NCBI GenBank assembly: GCA_003508835.1
Contig: PUFA01000062.1
Location: 1,216,001 to 1,280,000, forward strand
Direction of reading: 5' to 3'
Source of the DNA: Eonycteris spelaea
Taxonomy: Eukaryota > Chordata > Mammalia > Chiroptera > Pteropodidae
DNA length: 64,000 nt
Under the pieces are notes generated by a model, which saw only the letters and a program-made list of their open reading frames with translations, was not told the DNA's origin and did no database searches. Position numbers and translations under genes: made by a program. Positions 12,998 through 24,789 of the stretch are shown here, piece by piece (position 1 is the stretch's first letter; each line of letters begins with the position of its first letter).

Positions 12998-13493
12998 TCT
13001 AGCCAAATGGGCCCAGAAAAAACCTGGAGAGTTAAAATTCAGTTTTACCTGACCACGATTCAGCCCTTTGAAGCAGAACCTTTGTCCGTAGTCCTGAGGA
13101 ATCTCTTATTCTTAGTGAATACCTCAAGTGATGCTTATGCACGTGGAAGCTTAAGGACATTGCTACTAGATTTACTTCCTGTCCAAAGCACTCTCTTGAT
13201 TTTAATTTTTATTCTCCATGGTTAGCACAGAACCAAGAGTAACACAGAAGAGTAGCAGAGAACCAAAGAAACAGAGCAAACTCTGTGCTATACTGAATAC
13301 AAAAGTCTTTTTTTTTCTGAGTTTATAGTGGTCTTTTGAGACAATTTATCTGTTCACAAGACTAAGCAGGGTGGGGTCGGGAGCTGAGGCCAGGAATTGT
13401 TAGAAAGAAGGAACCCTTGACCCAAGCCTCATACTAACAGAGGAACCAAATATAGAGTTTTATTAGTGTCTCCTCATGGAAAGAGCTGTGCCA

Positions 13494-13589
13494 CAATCAC
13501 GAAGATGAACTGCCTTCCCTGGAAGCTAATTATTGTACATTTTTAAATCTGATCCATTAATAGACTACATACCCAATCATACACTGTAA
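13494..13589 (+). repeat. 96-bp direct duplication, left copy
   Basis: This copy runs from CAATCACGAAGATGAACTGC to CATACACTGTAA. It matches 14,404-14,499 base for base in length, with about five substitutions (roughly 95% identity) and no gaps. The flanking bases differ on both sides. Confidence 0.9.
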
Positions 13590-13798
13590 ATTAATATTTT
13601 TGATTTGATTTTTTTTTCTCTCATTTCAGAGCCCAACATTATGTTGCATTGTATTTTTTTTTGTGGCTAAAAAGTTTTAAAATGCATGTTCTATTTTTAA
13701 ACTTATTTTTGGTTATTTTTACACATGCTGAGGGCCTCAAAAACCGAGTGACCCTGGCCTTGCTTCACTGGAAAGGCCCTGCCTGTGCCAGACAAGTT

Positions 13799-13823
13799 AA
13801 AAAAAAAAAAAAAAAAAAAAAAA
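13799..13823 (+). repeat. A25 homopolymer
   Basis: Twenty-five uninterrupted A residues directly follow a locally GC-rich segment (about 13,725-13,798) that ends in GTGCCAGACAAGTT. This could be the tail of a short retroposed RNA, but no parent RNA is recognised. Confidence 0.85.
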
Positions 13824-14403
13824 GGAAGTCACTGAAAATGCCTACATGCGACCACAAGAGGGCATTGGTGTCTCAGGTAAAGTTAAGGAAACCTCCAAGA
13901 ATAGAGAAAAATTCCTTTATGCTGTCAAAGAACTGTTATGCATGTTTCTTTTCAAAAAATTAGAAAACTGTTTTAGGGTAGAGGGTGTAATTTGTCCTAT
14001 GGTTAATATATTGTTAACACAGCAGTACAAGTTTTTGTGGCTAACTTCTGCTCTAATATTCTCAAATACGCAACTCCCATTTGACAGGAAGAAAAGTATT
14101 ACAGAAACTGCTGCGTTTGTCCAGGTCATTGTGTTACACTGAACCTTCTACTTCTTCGATCAAAACAATAGAAATAATAAATCGATCTATTATTGATCAT
14201 TGGAACCGATGCGTGCAATTTTTTTGAAACTGTCTAGAAATAGACATTGAAAGTGTAAACTACTGACAGTACTGTAGAATAAATGTACTTCTGACTCACT
14301 TCACGTTCCAAGCAATGCTATTGACTGATGTGATTTCTAAAGGATTACCTTCTAATTTTTGAAAGACCGAATTGAGTATCGTTATGGTTTATCAATACAT
14401 TAT

Positions 14404-14499
14404 CAATCACAAAGATGAACTGCCTTCCCTGGAAGCTAATTACTGTACATTTTAAAATCTAGTCCATTAATAGACTACATACCCAATCATACACTGTAA
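14404..14499 (+). repeat. 96-bp direct duplication, right copy
   Basis: This is the partner of 13,494-13,589, offset by exactly 910 bp and in the same orientation. The 814 bp between the copies hold a 25-A run and no recognised transposon. Confidence 0.9.
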
Positions 14500-15299
14500 T
14501 GGCTAACAAACATTAAAAATGAATCTCAGAATTACGATTATGTAAAAACAATGGTGATATTTTTCAGAACATTTTTAGTCGTGATTTTACGAAAATAATA
14601 CACTTCTTGAGATAAACTGAAAGAAGCTGAATAGTCCCCCTTTCACAAAGCATCACAAAACACAAACCAACAACGCTGTGAGGACAATAGAACTGTGAAC
14701 ATAAAAGGAAAATCGGCAGCGGAAAACTGGTAGACTGTGCTAGGATGACCACTAAAATATGGCTGAGTGTATCAAGTATTTGCTGCTAGTGTTTGTGGGA
14801 GGATTATACATGCCCATCATGTTGATGTTACCCTTGGTCATATGATTTAGGGTACACAAGAAAACCTGAGTGCAGAAGCTTCATGACCTGGAGTGGTTCC
14901 ACCATGTTTCTTTTCTCTGCTTGAGAGCAGCATGTCCCCGCGAAGGCTGTTCCATCATCCTGGATCCTGGAACATGGAAGAGATCCAGAGCCTGCTTTGG
15001 ACACATAGCTTAAAAAATACACGTAAAAGATATTTTTGTTGCTGTAACTCTCTATTTTCCTTATCGATACAATTTACCATGCATAAGGAAGAACACACCA
15101 TGATTGGTTATCGGTGTTATCAGACTTTGATAAAAGGAACGAGGCAAAAAGAAGAAAAAGTGATGAGAAAGGGGCACAAAAATGCAGAGATCAGAATTGT
15201 TGTTGTTATTAACAGCAGACTGCTATAGCAAACGGGGGAAACTGGAAGTCGTTACAGGAATGGCAAGCCCAAACACGCCACTGTAGAAAGATTATGAAT

Positions 15300-15400
15300 T
15301 TGTTTAGTGCCAACTATGTGCCAAGAGCTTTTTATATAATTTCATTTTATTCTCATAAGCATCCTTCAATTAGGTGCTTTTGTTTTTCTCTCCTTGATGA
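15300..15400 (-). mobile_element. MIR fragment, antisense
   Basis: GTGCCAACTATGTGCCAAGAG is followed by TTTATATAATTTCATTTTATTCTCATAAGC. This is the reverse complement of the 3' half of MIR. Confidence 0.6.
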
Positions 15401-15419
15401 TGATGCATAGATTTTGAAA

Positions 15420-15540
15420 TAACTTCATTCATTTATACATTCTCTGCTCTTTTACTTATTCATTCACTCATAATTCAATCAACAAAAATTCATGAAGCAC
15501 CTATTATATACCAAGTGGTGCAATTAGGCTTTTAAAGACC
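15420..15540 (-). mobile_element. L2 3'-end fragment, antisense
   Basis: A run of ATTCATTT/ATTCATTCACTCAT words is followed by TCATGAAGCACCTATTATAT and ACCAAGTGGTGCAATTAGG. This is the antisense L2 tail in order. Confidence 0.6.
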
Positions 15541-15589
15541 CAATCTTTCTGATTTCAAAGGCTATTTTCTCACTGTTCTATAGAACTCT

Positions 15590-16080
15590 GTGGTAGGCAG
15601 AATTCTAAGATGACCTCAAAGATTTTCCACTCTTTGTCATACGCACTCTGAATACTCCCCAGGGCTCTGAATATAATGAGTTTAACTCCCCAATCTTATG
15701 AGCAGGTTTAAGAAGGAGAAGTGAGAGAGAATTGAAGCATGAGAGATTTGAGGTGAGAAATGTTATCAATTCCTGAGACAGAGAGCCACATGGCAAAGAT
15801 CTAAGGGCAACCTCTAGATGAAGAAAGCAGTCCCCAATAACAAGACAGCAAGACCATGGGAACTGCAGTCCTGCAACCACAAGGACGTGAATTCTGCCAA
15901 TAGTCTAATGGAGCTTGGAATATCCCTAGTTATAACTCTATAAGAGAATGCAGCTGGCCAACGCCTTGAATTCAGCCTTTGAGACCAAGTTTGAGCAATG
16001 GACTAGCTAACATGTGCCAGACTTTTCACCCATGAGAACAATAAGCATATAAATAGGCGTTTTCAAGTCACTAGGTATGT
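15590..16080 (+). mobile_element. MLT1-type MaLR solo LTR
   Basis: The segment opens with CTGTGGTAGGCAGAATTCTA, the usual start of an MLT1-class LTR. It runs through GAGAGCCACATGGCAAAG, GGACGTGAATTCTGCCAAT and TGAATTCAGCCTTTGAGACC in the expected order. The 3' end is poorly kept. No MaLR internal region follows, so it is a solo LTR. Confidence 0.7.
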
Positions 16081-16084
16081 GATC

Positions 16085-17865
16085 ATTTGTTATATGACTC
16101 TCCTTTAGGCTGACAACTTTGAGTCATTAATAAAGTATAATTTATGTTCAGAATTATTTCCTTGAGAAGGTAGGAAAATATGATGACAGAGTTTAGAAAT
16201 ATGTTGTCGATAAAGAGCAAGGCTAAAAAAAAAAGGAAAAAGTGATAAAAAAAATAATTATAATACTGGATTGCTAAACGTCCTTCTAAATCCAGAGCTT
16301 TTAGATTTTATTTTCTGTGATTTCATGACCCCTCAAGTACCTACTTTTCAAAGTTATTCTGTTGATTTTATTAATTTTGTCAGATATACTAATTGAATTA
16401 TTGTTGAATCTGGTGAAGGTTTGTAGCAGTAATGGCCCACCCATAATATATAACTTTGAACATGAAATATTTTTTGCCATGAGTCATTTAATTTAAACAT
16501 TCCATTAAATTTTTTTTTTTTGGTTATGCTACACAGATCTTTGCAACAGTTGACCAGACTTCTTTATTCTTTCCTTTACATGGGACTCAAAAGTCTATTC
16601 AAAGGTACTTGCATTATAATTTTTTATTTCAATGAACATATTTCCTACAATAACCTTGACTCTCCTCACTTGTGCTTTTCCTCTGTTCTTATTTATGTAG
16701 CATAGGTTAAATATTCTTTGACCATTTGACATATTTTTGACAAGTTTTTATAATTTTTGTGCAAGATCTTTTTTTTACTTAACCTTAATATTCTTCTGCA
16801 GCAAAGCCTTCATGAATATTTTAATTTTCCCTATTCATACTACATATTTATAATAAAATACCATTAAATTAAAAAAACAGAAAACAACATATATTTTTAT
16901 AGAATTATTTCCCTATTTCAAGGTCTACATGAAATGTTATCTGGTCTTAGAGGGGTTTGGATAACATGATATGTAAAAGAGTTTAAACAACATGAACTTG
17001 TAAGTTTGCTAAGTTTGCAAATAAAAATTAGTCAGAAAAGCAGCAAACTGGTCACCCAATCTACAGCTTTATGATGTGGGATCTTGCCATGAGAAATTAT
17101 TCTAAGTTTCCTAAGGAATGGATCTTATAGTGTCTCCTTTGAAGTGTGCTGCATTATTCATGATGAGTATTTACTGCCAGGATGCCCTGCATCCGGGTTT
17201 AACTTCTCTTTCTTTCATTTTAACATGTTACATTGAATTACATGCCTCCATTCAAAAAAACAATCCCCTTCTTCTTTGTTGTTCTTATGTATTTGGGAAT
17301 GTAATTATCTTTGGATTGAGTAACATCATTTCAATTAATACATCAAGTTGTATTTCTTGAACAATTTCAAGAGAATTGTTCATGTCTTGTCTGTTTAGGG
17401 CTTACATTGTTTCGAATAGTATGTAAAGAAGTTAAATTGCCACTCCTAGTAATTGAATAGAACACTGCAGTCATATATACTGCTTGTTATTCTTCCACCC
17501 CTATATATATATATCTATAACACATAGGTGATTATGAAACCATTCATTCACTCATTTATTCGAATTTAATCAAAACCTTCACTCTTAAACTCAGCAGTTT
17601 TCAACATACTCATTAACACGGTTAAGTTATTCTTTAATATGAAACAATATACCACTCCTGAAATTCATGGTCTCAAATCCTTCCTATTTTTCTAGTCTTC
17701 TATAATTCTTGCATGTGTTTTCCCATGCAAGGTGTTCTGTATGGCTTCTAAGAAGGCTCTATTTCGCTTCAGTTCTTGACTATGTGTTTTGTTTGCCTGC
17801 CCCTTCCTTAATGCAGGAAGCATTTTATTTCTGAGTAGAATGAACTTCTGGACAGTCATTCCTCA
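16085..17865. other. AT-rich intergenic stretch, nothing recognised
   Basis: There is no gene and no named repeat. It holds an A-rich tract at 16,225-16,260, a short (TA)n at about 17,503-17,520, and ATTCATTCACTCATTTATTC at 17,543, which may be a scrap of antisense L2. Confidence 0.5.
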
Positions 17866-17871
17866 ACATGA

Positions 17872-18025
17872 ATGCAGCAGCATCTGTTGAAACTCAGATG
17901 GCTGGGCCCCACCTGCAGGCGCTGACTCAGCAGGCCTGGTGTAGGACCTGAGAATTTGCTTTTCTAAGAAGTTTCTAGTTGACTGTGATGTTATTCTTCT
18001 AAGAATTACATTTTGAGAGCCACTG
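17872..18025 (+). mobile_element. MER5A-like hAT-Charlie DNA transposon
   Basis: Within this span are AGATGGCTGGGCCCCACCTG, GACTCAGCAGGCCTGGTG and, at the right end, TACATTTTGAGAGCCACTG. They follow the MER5A consensus order, including its closing terminal inverted repeat. Confidence 0.75.
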
Positions 18026-18780
18026 CTCTCTAGAAGAACATTCCTTAATCTAGAGGTCATAGATCTCAAAGGTATCTCTGGCTAGAATCCATAGCTTATT
18101 AAAAAAAGGAAAAGATGGGTTAAAAAATTACATTCATACTTTTACTCTGAATGTAGACAACAAACAGAATTAGTAGTATCTGACTTGGTCACAATAAAAA
18201 TCAGAGATATTTTCATATCACTTTAAAATTGTTTCAGATATCTTAAAATATGGTTTCTGCATATCACTACTTTGACATGATATTATTTTCCTCTCATTAG
18301 ATTTTGTTATTTTATGAGTTATTAAAAGACCATATGTTACTATAACTGAATAAAAAATACATTGCGGTCTGTTTTTTAGTATAATTCCTCCTTTGTAATA
18401 TTATATATTTTATTTTATTTTAAATGGAAAACATGATTTTGAATGGAACGTATGGGCTTCCTCTATCTGCTGGAAGGGTTGGTTCATGGCAGGAGATAGG
18501 AACTCCCTGAAAAATGAGTATAAAGAAAAATTTAAGACAAGTCCTTTTCCACCTACAAGGACGTTCTGGTTGCACAAATGCTGTTGAGGACCAGGTAGCA
18601 ACAGAACTAGAGGTGCTGAGTAAGTTTATTTCTAATCATTTTCACACCTGAGCAGGTAAGTATCAAGCTATGTGATTGGACAATTTAAACTGCATGTTAA
18701 ATTTTACCTTTTCATGTCATTTTGCTATTCTAGATGGCATTACAGTGCGATGTTGCTGATATTTCTTTTAGTTTAACTAT

Positions 18781-19255
18781 CAGTGCAATGTTTCTCAGAA
18801 AGTGGTGGGGTGGTGTCCCTAAAACTCTCTCAGGGGATCTGAAAAGATGAGATAAAAACTCTTGGCAATATTTCTAACATGCTATTTGCCCTTTTCATTC
18901 CCGTTCTCTTATTAGTATGCCGTGGAGTTTTCCAGAGGCTACGTGATGTGTGACAATTAAATATAAAAGTAGAATAAGGCTCCAGCTGTTTTTATCAAAC
19001 CAGATACTGAAGAAATTTGCAAAATTTTAAACAATGCCACTCCTCTTTTTTAAAATAATTATTTTTTAATGAAGATGTGTTTTATGGATTTTCAGTTGTT
19101 ATTTTTATGTCAGTAAATATTTCAAAAATTTCTGTTTTAATTTATCTTATGGTAAATATAGCCAGATATAGTCAACATAAACAAAAGCACTTTGAGGTCT
19201 TCCATTTTGAACAGTAGAAGTGGTATTGAACCTAAATGGTTTTCTGTAGAGAATT
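18781..19255 (+). mobile_element. hAT-like nonautonomous DNA transposon (family not named)
   Basis: The segment opens CAGTGCAATGTTTCTCAGAA and follows a familiar ~500-bp mammalian DNA-transposon text. Landmarks are TATTTGCCCTTTTCATTCCC, GAGTTTTCCAGAGGCTACG, AAACAATGCCACTCCTCTTT and AACAAAAGCACTTTGAGGTC. The right terminus is decayed. It carries no transposase. Confidence 0.6.
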
Positions 19256-19259
19256 TATA

Positions 19260-20365
19260 GCCCAAGGAATATAATTATTGTCAAAAATTCTATAAATGAC
19301 CATGTACTCTTGACAGATCTTGAACCACACACAAAAAATAGGCTTTTCATTGAGAATTTCCTAAGTCTGGCTACACTGACACAAAGTAGTATTAAAAACA
19401 AAGAATAGATTAAACAGGGAACATGAATGATTTAAAGAAAAAAAAGTCCAATAGCATTAAGGAATGACAGGTTGAAATGGAAACAAGTTGGGAACATACA
19501 GGTTCAGTTGGTGGCCACACCTGTGGCATGTGACAGCATGCCAGGATGCTTTCCTTCCCTTAAGTCTCCCTTACCTGTTTGCCATTTTTATTACAAGAAG
19601 AAATAGACAAAGTACAAATATTCCAGATAAGAAACACATTGAGTAAAATCTTCACTAAGGTATGAGTAACTGCTATTAGATCCCTATCTTGGGGTGGGGG
19701 AGATTTAAACACCTGATGACCCGGAAGGGAAAGCAGAAGTGCAAGGCCCACATGGTGTTGGATAACATGGAATTGTGAGCTAGATTGGACTTCATTCAGA
19801 TGCCAACTAAGCAGGAGTCCCTGGCTATAATCTTCCCACAGGGAAACATATACTTATAATCCTTCCCTTTGAAGAAGCTTTGACAGAGAGTAGAGACAAT
19901 GCCAGCCAACTGGGAAAGAGCAGAGTTCAAAGTAACCTTTATCCGCATGAAAATAATGTTTTTGTAAACTTTGGTAAATTTAAATTATGACTAAGGGCGA
20001 AAATAATGTTTGTCCTTTTATACACATAGCAGGCAGTCTTCTGCAGGAAGTTAAAATACGTAAAACTCTTTGTTCTCAGTCTAAATTACTCCTGTAGGTG
20101 GAGGAATTTAAACTGAGCTACAATAGTTCACCATCTGAGAAAAGGAGAACCTAAAAAGTACATTAATATGGTTTAATTAATCTGATTAGTTCATAAGCTT
20201 CCCATAAATCGTTATTGAATGAACAGTCACCTTAATCAAATTACTAGACTTATTGGCCAGGTGCAACCACTGTGGCAGCCCCATCCCCAAGAAGCAGCTA
20301 CTTATGTCTGGTTACTAGTAACCTGTGGTACTGCTTGGGCAACTGGTCACTAAAATGAAGAGAGG
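19260..20365. other. Intergenic stretch, nothing recognised
   Basis: No gene is seen. An unassigned repeat-like piece may lie at 19,480-19,760 (GTTGGTGGCCACACCTGTGG). The words GAAAATAATGTTT at 19,947 and 19,998 form a small direct repeat. Confidence 0.45.
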
Positions 20366-20369
20366 TTCT

Positions 20370-20460
20370 CCATTTTGTTCACTTATATTTTCCAAGTACT
20401 GAGAACAGTATGTAATACATAGTTGGTTCGCAATAAAGATTTCATTAATAAATTGACTAA
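20370..20460 (+). mobile_element. L2 3'-end fragment
   Basis: CATTTTGTTCACTTATATTTTC, ACTGAGAACAGTATGTAATA and TTCGCAATAAAGATTTCATT are diverged forms of the L2 tail in order. Confidence 0.55.
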
Positions 20461-21039
20461 GTTGGCTTAGGTTGCAAGTAAGACAAAAATTAAACTCATA
20501 CTAGGTTAGATAATAGAGCGAATTGATCAGTTCAAATACTGGTAAGTGCACAGGTAGGGATTTAGGGCATCCTCTCCTACAAAGGAAGAGCTTTACAGCT
20601 TTTATACTAATTCTCAGTGTTTCTCTCAAACCTGCCATTATCAGTGAGTTGTCTTTGAGTCTGGCTTTGCCCACGGTTATAGCACATTAGCTTCTTCTAC
20701 ATGTATGAAGAGAAAATATCTCACCCAAAATGAAGGATCAAAACCTTCACCTTACAGTATTTGAACCATCTGAATACATCCTCATAATCAAGAGGGTGCC
20801 AGGTCCTGGGACACTCATGGTGACAAGGAACAAAGCTATCAAAACACCATCTTTGTTAATACTGAGCATCATCTCTGTCCCTTCAAGTTCAAGTACCATC
20901 AGGCCCCAGCCTTGGGTGAGAGACTCACTTTCCTTCTACACTTCAGCATTAATAAGGCATTTCCCTCATACCATTCAGATTATTTTACCAGAAGCAAAAA
21001 AATAGGTTATGAAATCTCTTCACTTTGTTAAACTCTAGC

Positions 21040-21185
21040 ACAGTGGCTGTCAAACCTGGCTGATCATCAGAATCATTGTCGAGTTTTCTAAAAACTTAGA
21101 TTCCTCGCTCAAGGCTGGTGATTCTGATTCAGTACATTGCTCAGGTAATTCTGACAATCAGTTAGGTTTTAGAATCATTGCTATG
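21040..21185 (+). mobile_element. MER20-like hAT DNA transposon
   Basis: CACAGTGGCTGTCAAACCTG opens the element. GATTCTGATTCAGTACATTG and TCAGTTAGGTTTTAGAATCA lead to its right end. The length and termini suit MER20. Confidence 0.6.
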
Positions 21186-21189
21186 AAGC

Positions 21190-22365
21190 ACTGCAAAAAT
21201 GTATGGTACAATACTTGAACAGAGCTTATTTGTATTGGGTTTGACATCCATCCTTATAATGTTGGGTACCTGTCCTAGTTTTCTCTGGAATTGCAAACAT
21301 GTTAAAAGCAAAAATTCTTATTTATAGTTCTATACGCCTCATTGTGTCACTATGTTTCCTATTTTGTCCACAGCGTGCACTCAACAAATTTGACTGGGTT
21401 TGATGAACACAACGAAGGACCAGGGTGGGGGTTGGGACCAGCACATATGGAAGGTTCACCGGGAATCTGAGTCTGTTGTAGAAGTTGAGGAACCTGTGCC
21501 TCTCATTTCACCTAGAAACCACTCTGTAGATCAATCAATCAGGAGCACCGGTCTGTCGTAATAACCATGGCATGCTCAGTGCAACAGGTCAGTGGTATGC
21601 ACAGATCAAAGCCTCTATACTTCTTACCTAAATGAAAATATTTCTAACGTAATCTTTGACATTCACACAAATTCTATGTCAACGTGTATTAAAGAAAGTT
21701 AGAAAAGGAGAAGAGACTCAACGTAAATTAAAAACTCCATACTGCTTCTGGAGGCAACCAGCGAGACAACACGGCAAGGAGCAAACAGGCGTGCACGTAT
21801 TTTCCGCTATTATAAATTCTATTGAATCAGGTGATTTTTATTTAGGCCCAAGTCAGGACTTAAGTTAAAATCTTGGCAAGATTAACACAAACACTTAAGT
21901 GTAGTCTTTATTGGAATATCTCCATTACTGTAAAAAATGAGTAGTAAAAGGTCACATAAATACATATATTTTATGAAAGCATTCAGATTCTGGGTAACTT
22001 GGTTTTTCATGTGAATTATAAACTCACCTTCCTTTTGGAAATGGGAGGTACAGGTCTATGGGTATTAGTTAAGGAGAATTCACTTTTATAACACTTGTTC
22101 ATTTGTGGAGTTACAGTTGTCTACAGTTTGCCAATAATTTAATCAATTATTAAAATTAATGGACTTGTGAGTCAATAAAACACAGGTGTTCTTAGTGGGA
22201 TACTTGTAACTCCTATCATTTCGTGCAATTTATCAAGTAACTAACTTGGTGTCAGAAAGTAGTTTGCTTATAGGAAAAATGTCTAAGTTCTAATTTTAAC
22301 TCTTTATTCAGTAAACAATGTATACACAATTTAGAACACATAAAAATATATTTCACTACCAAAAT
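21190..22365. other. Intergenic stretch, nothing recognised
   Basis: AT-rich, with a modestly GC-richer part around 21,410-21,600. The short open frame at 21,656-21,868 has no recognisable domain. No gene is called. Confidence 0.5.
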
Positions 22366-22369
22366 TATG

Positions 22370-22556
22370 AATCATAGAAAAAGTTGGAGCTGGAAAGGAT
22401 CTTAGAGATCAATGTGACATGACACCTTTATTTTGCATATAGAAGACTAAAGTCCAGAGTTTTTAAATGTTTCCACAGGCTATGTACCTAATCATTGGTA
22501 AAGCAGGGGTAGAACCCAGGTTTCTTGATATCCAGTCTAGTATAGCATCATTTTTC
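22370..22556 (-). mobile_element. MIR3, antisense
   Basis: The plus strand reads GAATCATAGAAAAAGTTGGA, AAAGGATCTTAGAGATCAAT and later GTAGAACCCAGGTTTCTTGA. This is the reverse complement of MIR3 over most of its length. Confidence 0.75.
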
Positions 22557-22984
22557 AAAGACTGACACTTTTAATGCTGGTAGTAAACTAGACGATTCCA
22601 GGTGATTACGGATGAATATTTAAAAAGTTATGCATTTATTTTAAAATGTATTGGGAACTTCTGGCTCCTGATTAGATAGAAAAAAATCTGGGAAAGGCAT
22701 TTCTTATATCCTTACAACCAGAAAAAGCAAACTAGTCTACAAAATTATAAATTTTCTTGAATACATCAGAGAGACAAGTTTGCAAGTCCACCAAGTAACC
22801 TGAAGTGAAAGGAATGACAGGTTCCTTCAAAGAGGCACTGGCCATATGCCCTGACCCACACGAAAGATCAAAGATGGAAGATGGGTCTTCCTTGCAAGCT
22901 GGGAGGTAGGATTTAGCTAAAAATTTGAATGAAAAGTTGCTAAAAGTGAAGTGTGGGCAAGTGCGAGAGTATAGAACTCCTCGT

Positions 22985-24235
22985 TGCTGAAGACACAAGT
23001 AGGATTTGCACCCGTTCAGGGGCTCTTCTTGGCAGCTCTCTACAGAATGCTCACAGAGAGATTAGGAACAGGTGAAAAGAGAAAAGGCTTCCCTCATGGA
23101 CCAGGTCTGGAGACAGGGAGGGGCCCTACTACAGGAAAGGCAGAAAGTCCGCCTGGGTGCTTCTCCATGTAGCGCCCTATATTACTGGGAGAAGGGCGGC
23201 AAAGCCTGCCACACCCAGGTCACAAGTCAAGACTCACTGTGGCTTGGAAAAAGGAAAATGAAAATACTCTCTGCACCTTGATAGCAGCAGGAAATCTCCT
23301 GGGCCCGACCATAAGAAATCTCCTACCGCTGAGGGAAGGGAAGGATCCTTAAAAGGTGTGAGATACAGAGATACAAATCTGCCTAAGAATGGCCCTGGAT
23401 CAAGGCAACAGCGGACTGTGCCTCCCTCCACCATCAGACTGGCAACCACTTAGTACAAGCGGCTGATGTCCTCTCCTGGGAGATGGACAAAAGCTTGGAG
23501 AGAAAGCCTTTCTGAAGCCCTGGTGCAAAGGGAAGATCTAAAACTGAGGGTGGAACTGGACCGTTGTGAAAGGTCCTTCAGCAAACCAGCCCTCACCACA
23601 AGCACAAGGTAATACGAGAAGAAATCTCACAGCCAGCAATGCACTGAAAGTAGACATTGCAATAATAAAAATTCCCCCTTTGCCCACATACTGAAAGACT
23701 GGCAGAGCGTCCCCACCTCCAGGCATAAATACTAATTACTTCAGTTCCACTGTCATATACACAATGTTAAACTTTCAACAAAAATTACAAGATACACGAA
23801 GAAGATAACAACAACAACAAAATGCTGTCAATGGGCAAAGCAATAAATAAAATTATATTGACATACGACCCAGAAGTTCGAAGTATCAGACAATAATTTT
23901 AAATAAGCTCAATTAATATGTTAAAGCCTCTAGTGGAAATGTTGGACAATATAAATGAACAGATGGAGAATTTCGGCAGAGAGATGATACGAGAATAAGA
24001 AGTCAAACAGAAATTCCAGAAATAAAAGCATAGTAACAGAGAGAAGAATGCTTTCATGGACTCATCAGTGGACCTGACAACAGCCAAGAAAAGAATCAGT
24101 GAACTTGAAGATAGAGCAACAGAAATTGCCCAAACTGAAACACCAAAATAAAAAAAGAAAAATGAATTAGAAAAATGCAAACAGCTTACCAAAATTGTGA
24201 TCTGAATTCTACTAGTTATCTGAGGTTGAAGCAAA
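22985..24235 (+). mobile_element. L1M-type LINE, 5' UTR and start of ORF1
   Basis: This is the sense copy of the old L1 5' region that also appears antisense at 1-1260. The GC-rich 5' UTR (GGAGACAGGGAGGGGCCCTA, CTGCACCTTGATAGCAGCAG) leads into ACAATTTTAAATAAGCTCAA and then ORF1-like text (AGAATCAGTGAACTTGAAGA at about 24,092). The match stops at about 24,235, and the frame is broken. Confidence 0.8.
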
Positions 24236-24239
24236 AAAA

Positions 24240-24265
24240 ACAAATAAATAATAAATAAATAAACA
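24240..24265. repeat. A-rich (AAAT)n tract at an L1 junction
   Basis: AAATAAATAATAAATAAATA lies between the 5' L1 part and the L1 3' UTR part. This marks the probable deletion junction or a captured A-tail. Confidence 0.7.
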
Positions 24266-24284
24266 CGTTAATATCAACAGAGAT

Positions 24285-24785
24285 AAATCGTATTGCAGTA
24301 TGTAAACTTGATATGATATGATGAAAACAGGCACTTTACCTCTGTGGTCTTCCTCACAAAACCTGTAACTCCAGTCTAGTCATGAGAAAAACACCAAACT
24401 ATCCCAACCGAGAGACACTACAAACACCTGACCCACACTTTCCCAAAATGTCAATGTTATAAAAAACAAAGTCTGAGAAACTGTCACAGCCAAGAGGAGC
24501 ATAGAGTGATATAACAACTAAATGTAACGTAGTGACCTGGATGGGATCTTGGAACATAGAAATGACATAAAGTAAAAACTAAAAAATCCAAGTATGACCT
24601 TTGGTTAATAACGACGTATCAGCATTGGTTCATTAATTGTAACGAGTGTATCATGCTACTTTCAGATATTAATAAGAGAGGAAATCAGGTGTGGGGTATA
24701 TGGGAACTCTCTGTGCTATCTCCACAATTTTCTTATAAATCTAAAACTGTTTTAAATAAAATGTTTATTTATAAAAAAAAGGATT
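24285..24785 (+). mobile_element. L1M-type LINE 3' UTR with poly(A) end
   Basis: The segment follows a well-known old L1 3' UTR text. Landmarks are AACTCCAGTCTAGTCATGAG, TGAGAAACTGTCACAGCCAA, ACCTGGATGGGATCTTGGAA, TATATGGGAACTCTCTGTGC and TAAATCTAAAACTGTTTTAA. It ends with AATAAAATGTTTATTTATAA and an A-run. It has the same orientation as the 5' L1 part just upstream, but most of ORF1 and all of ORF2 are absent between them. Confidence 0.85.
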
Positions 24786-24789
24786 TTAA

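Noticed and set aside
15605..15880. 91-codon minus-strand frame
   Set aside because: It lies inside an MLT1-type LTR and is a by-product of that repeat.
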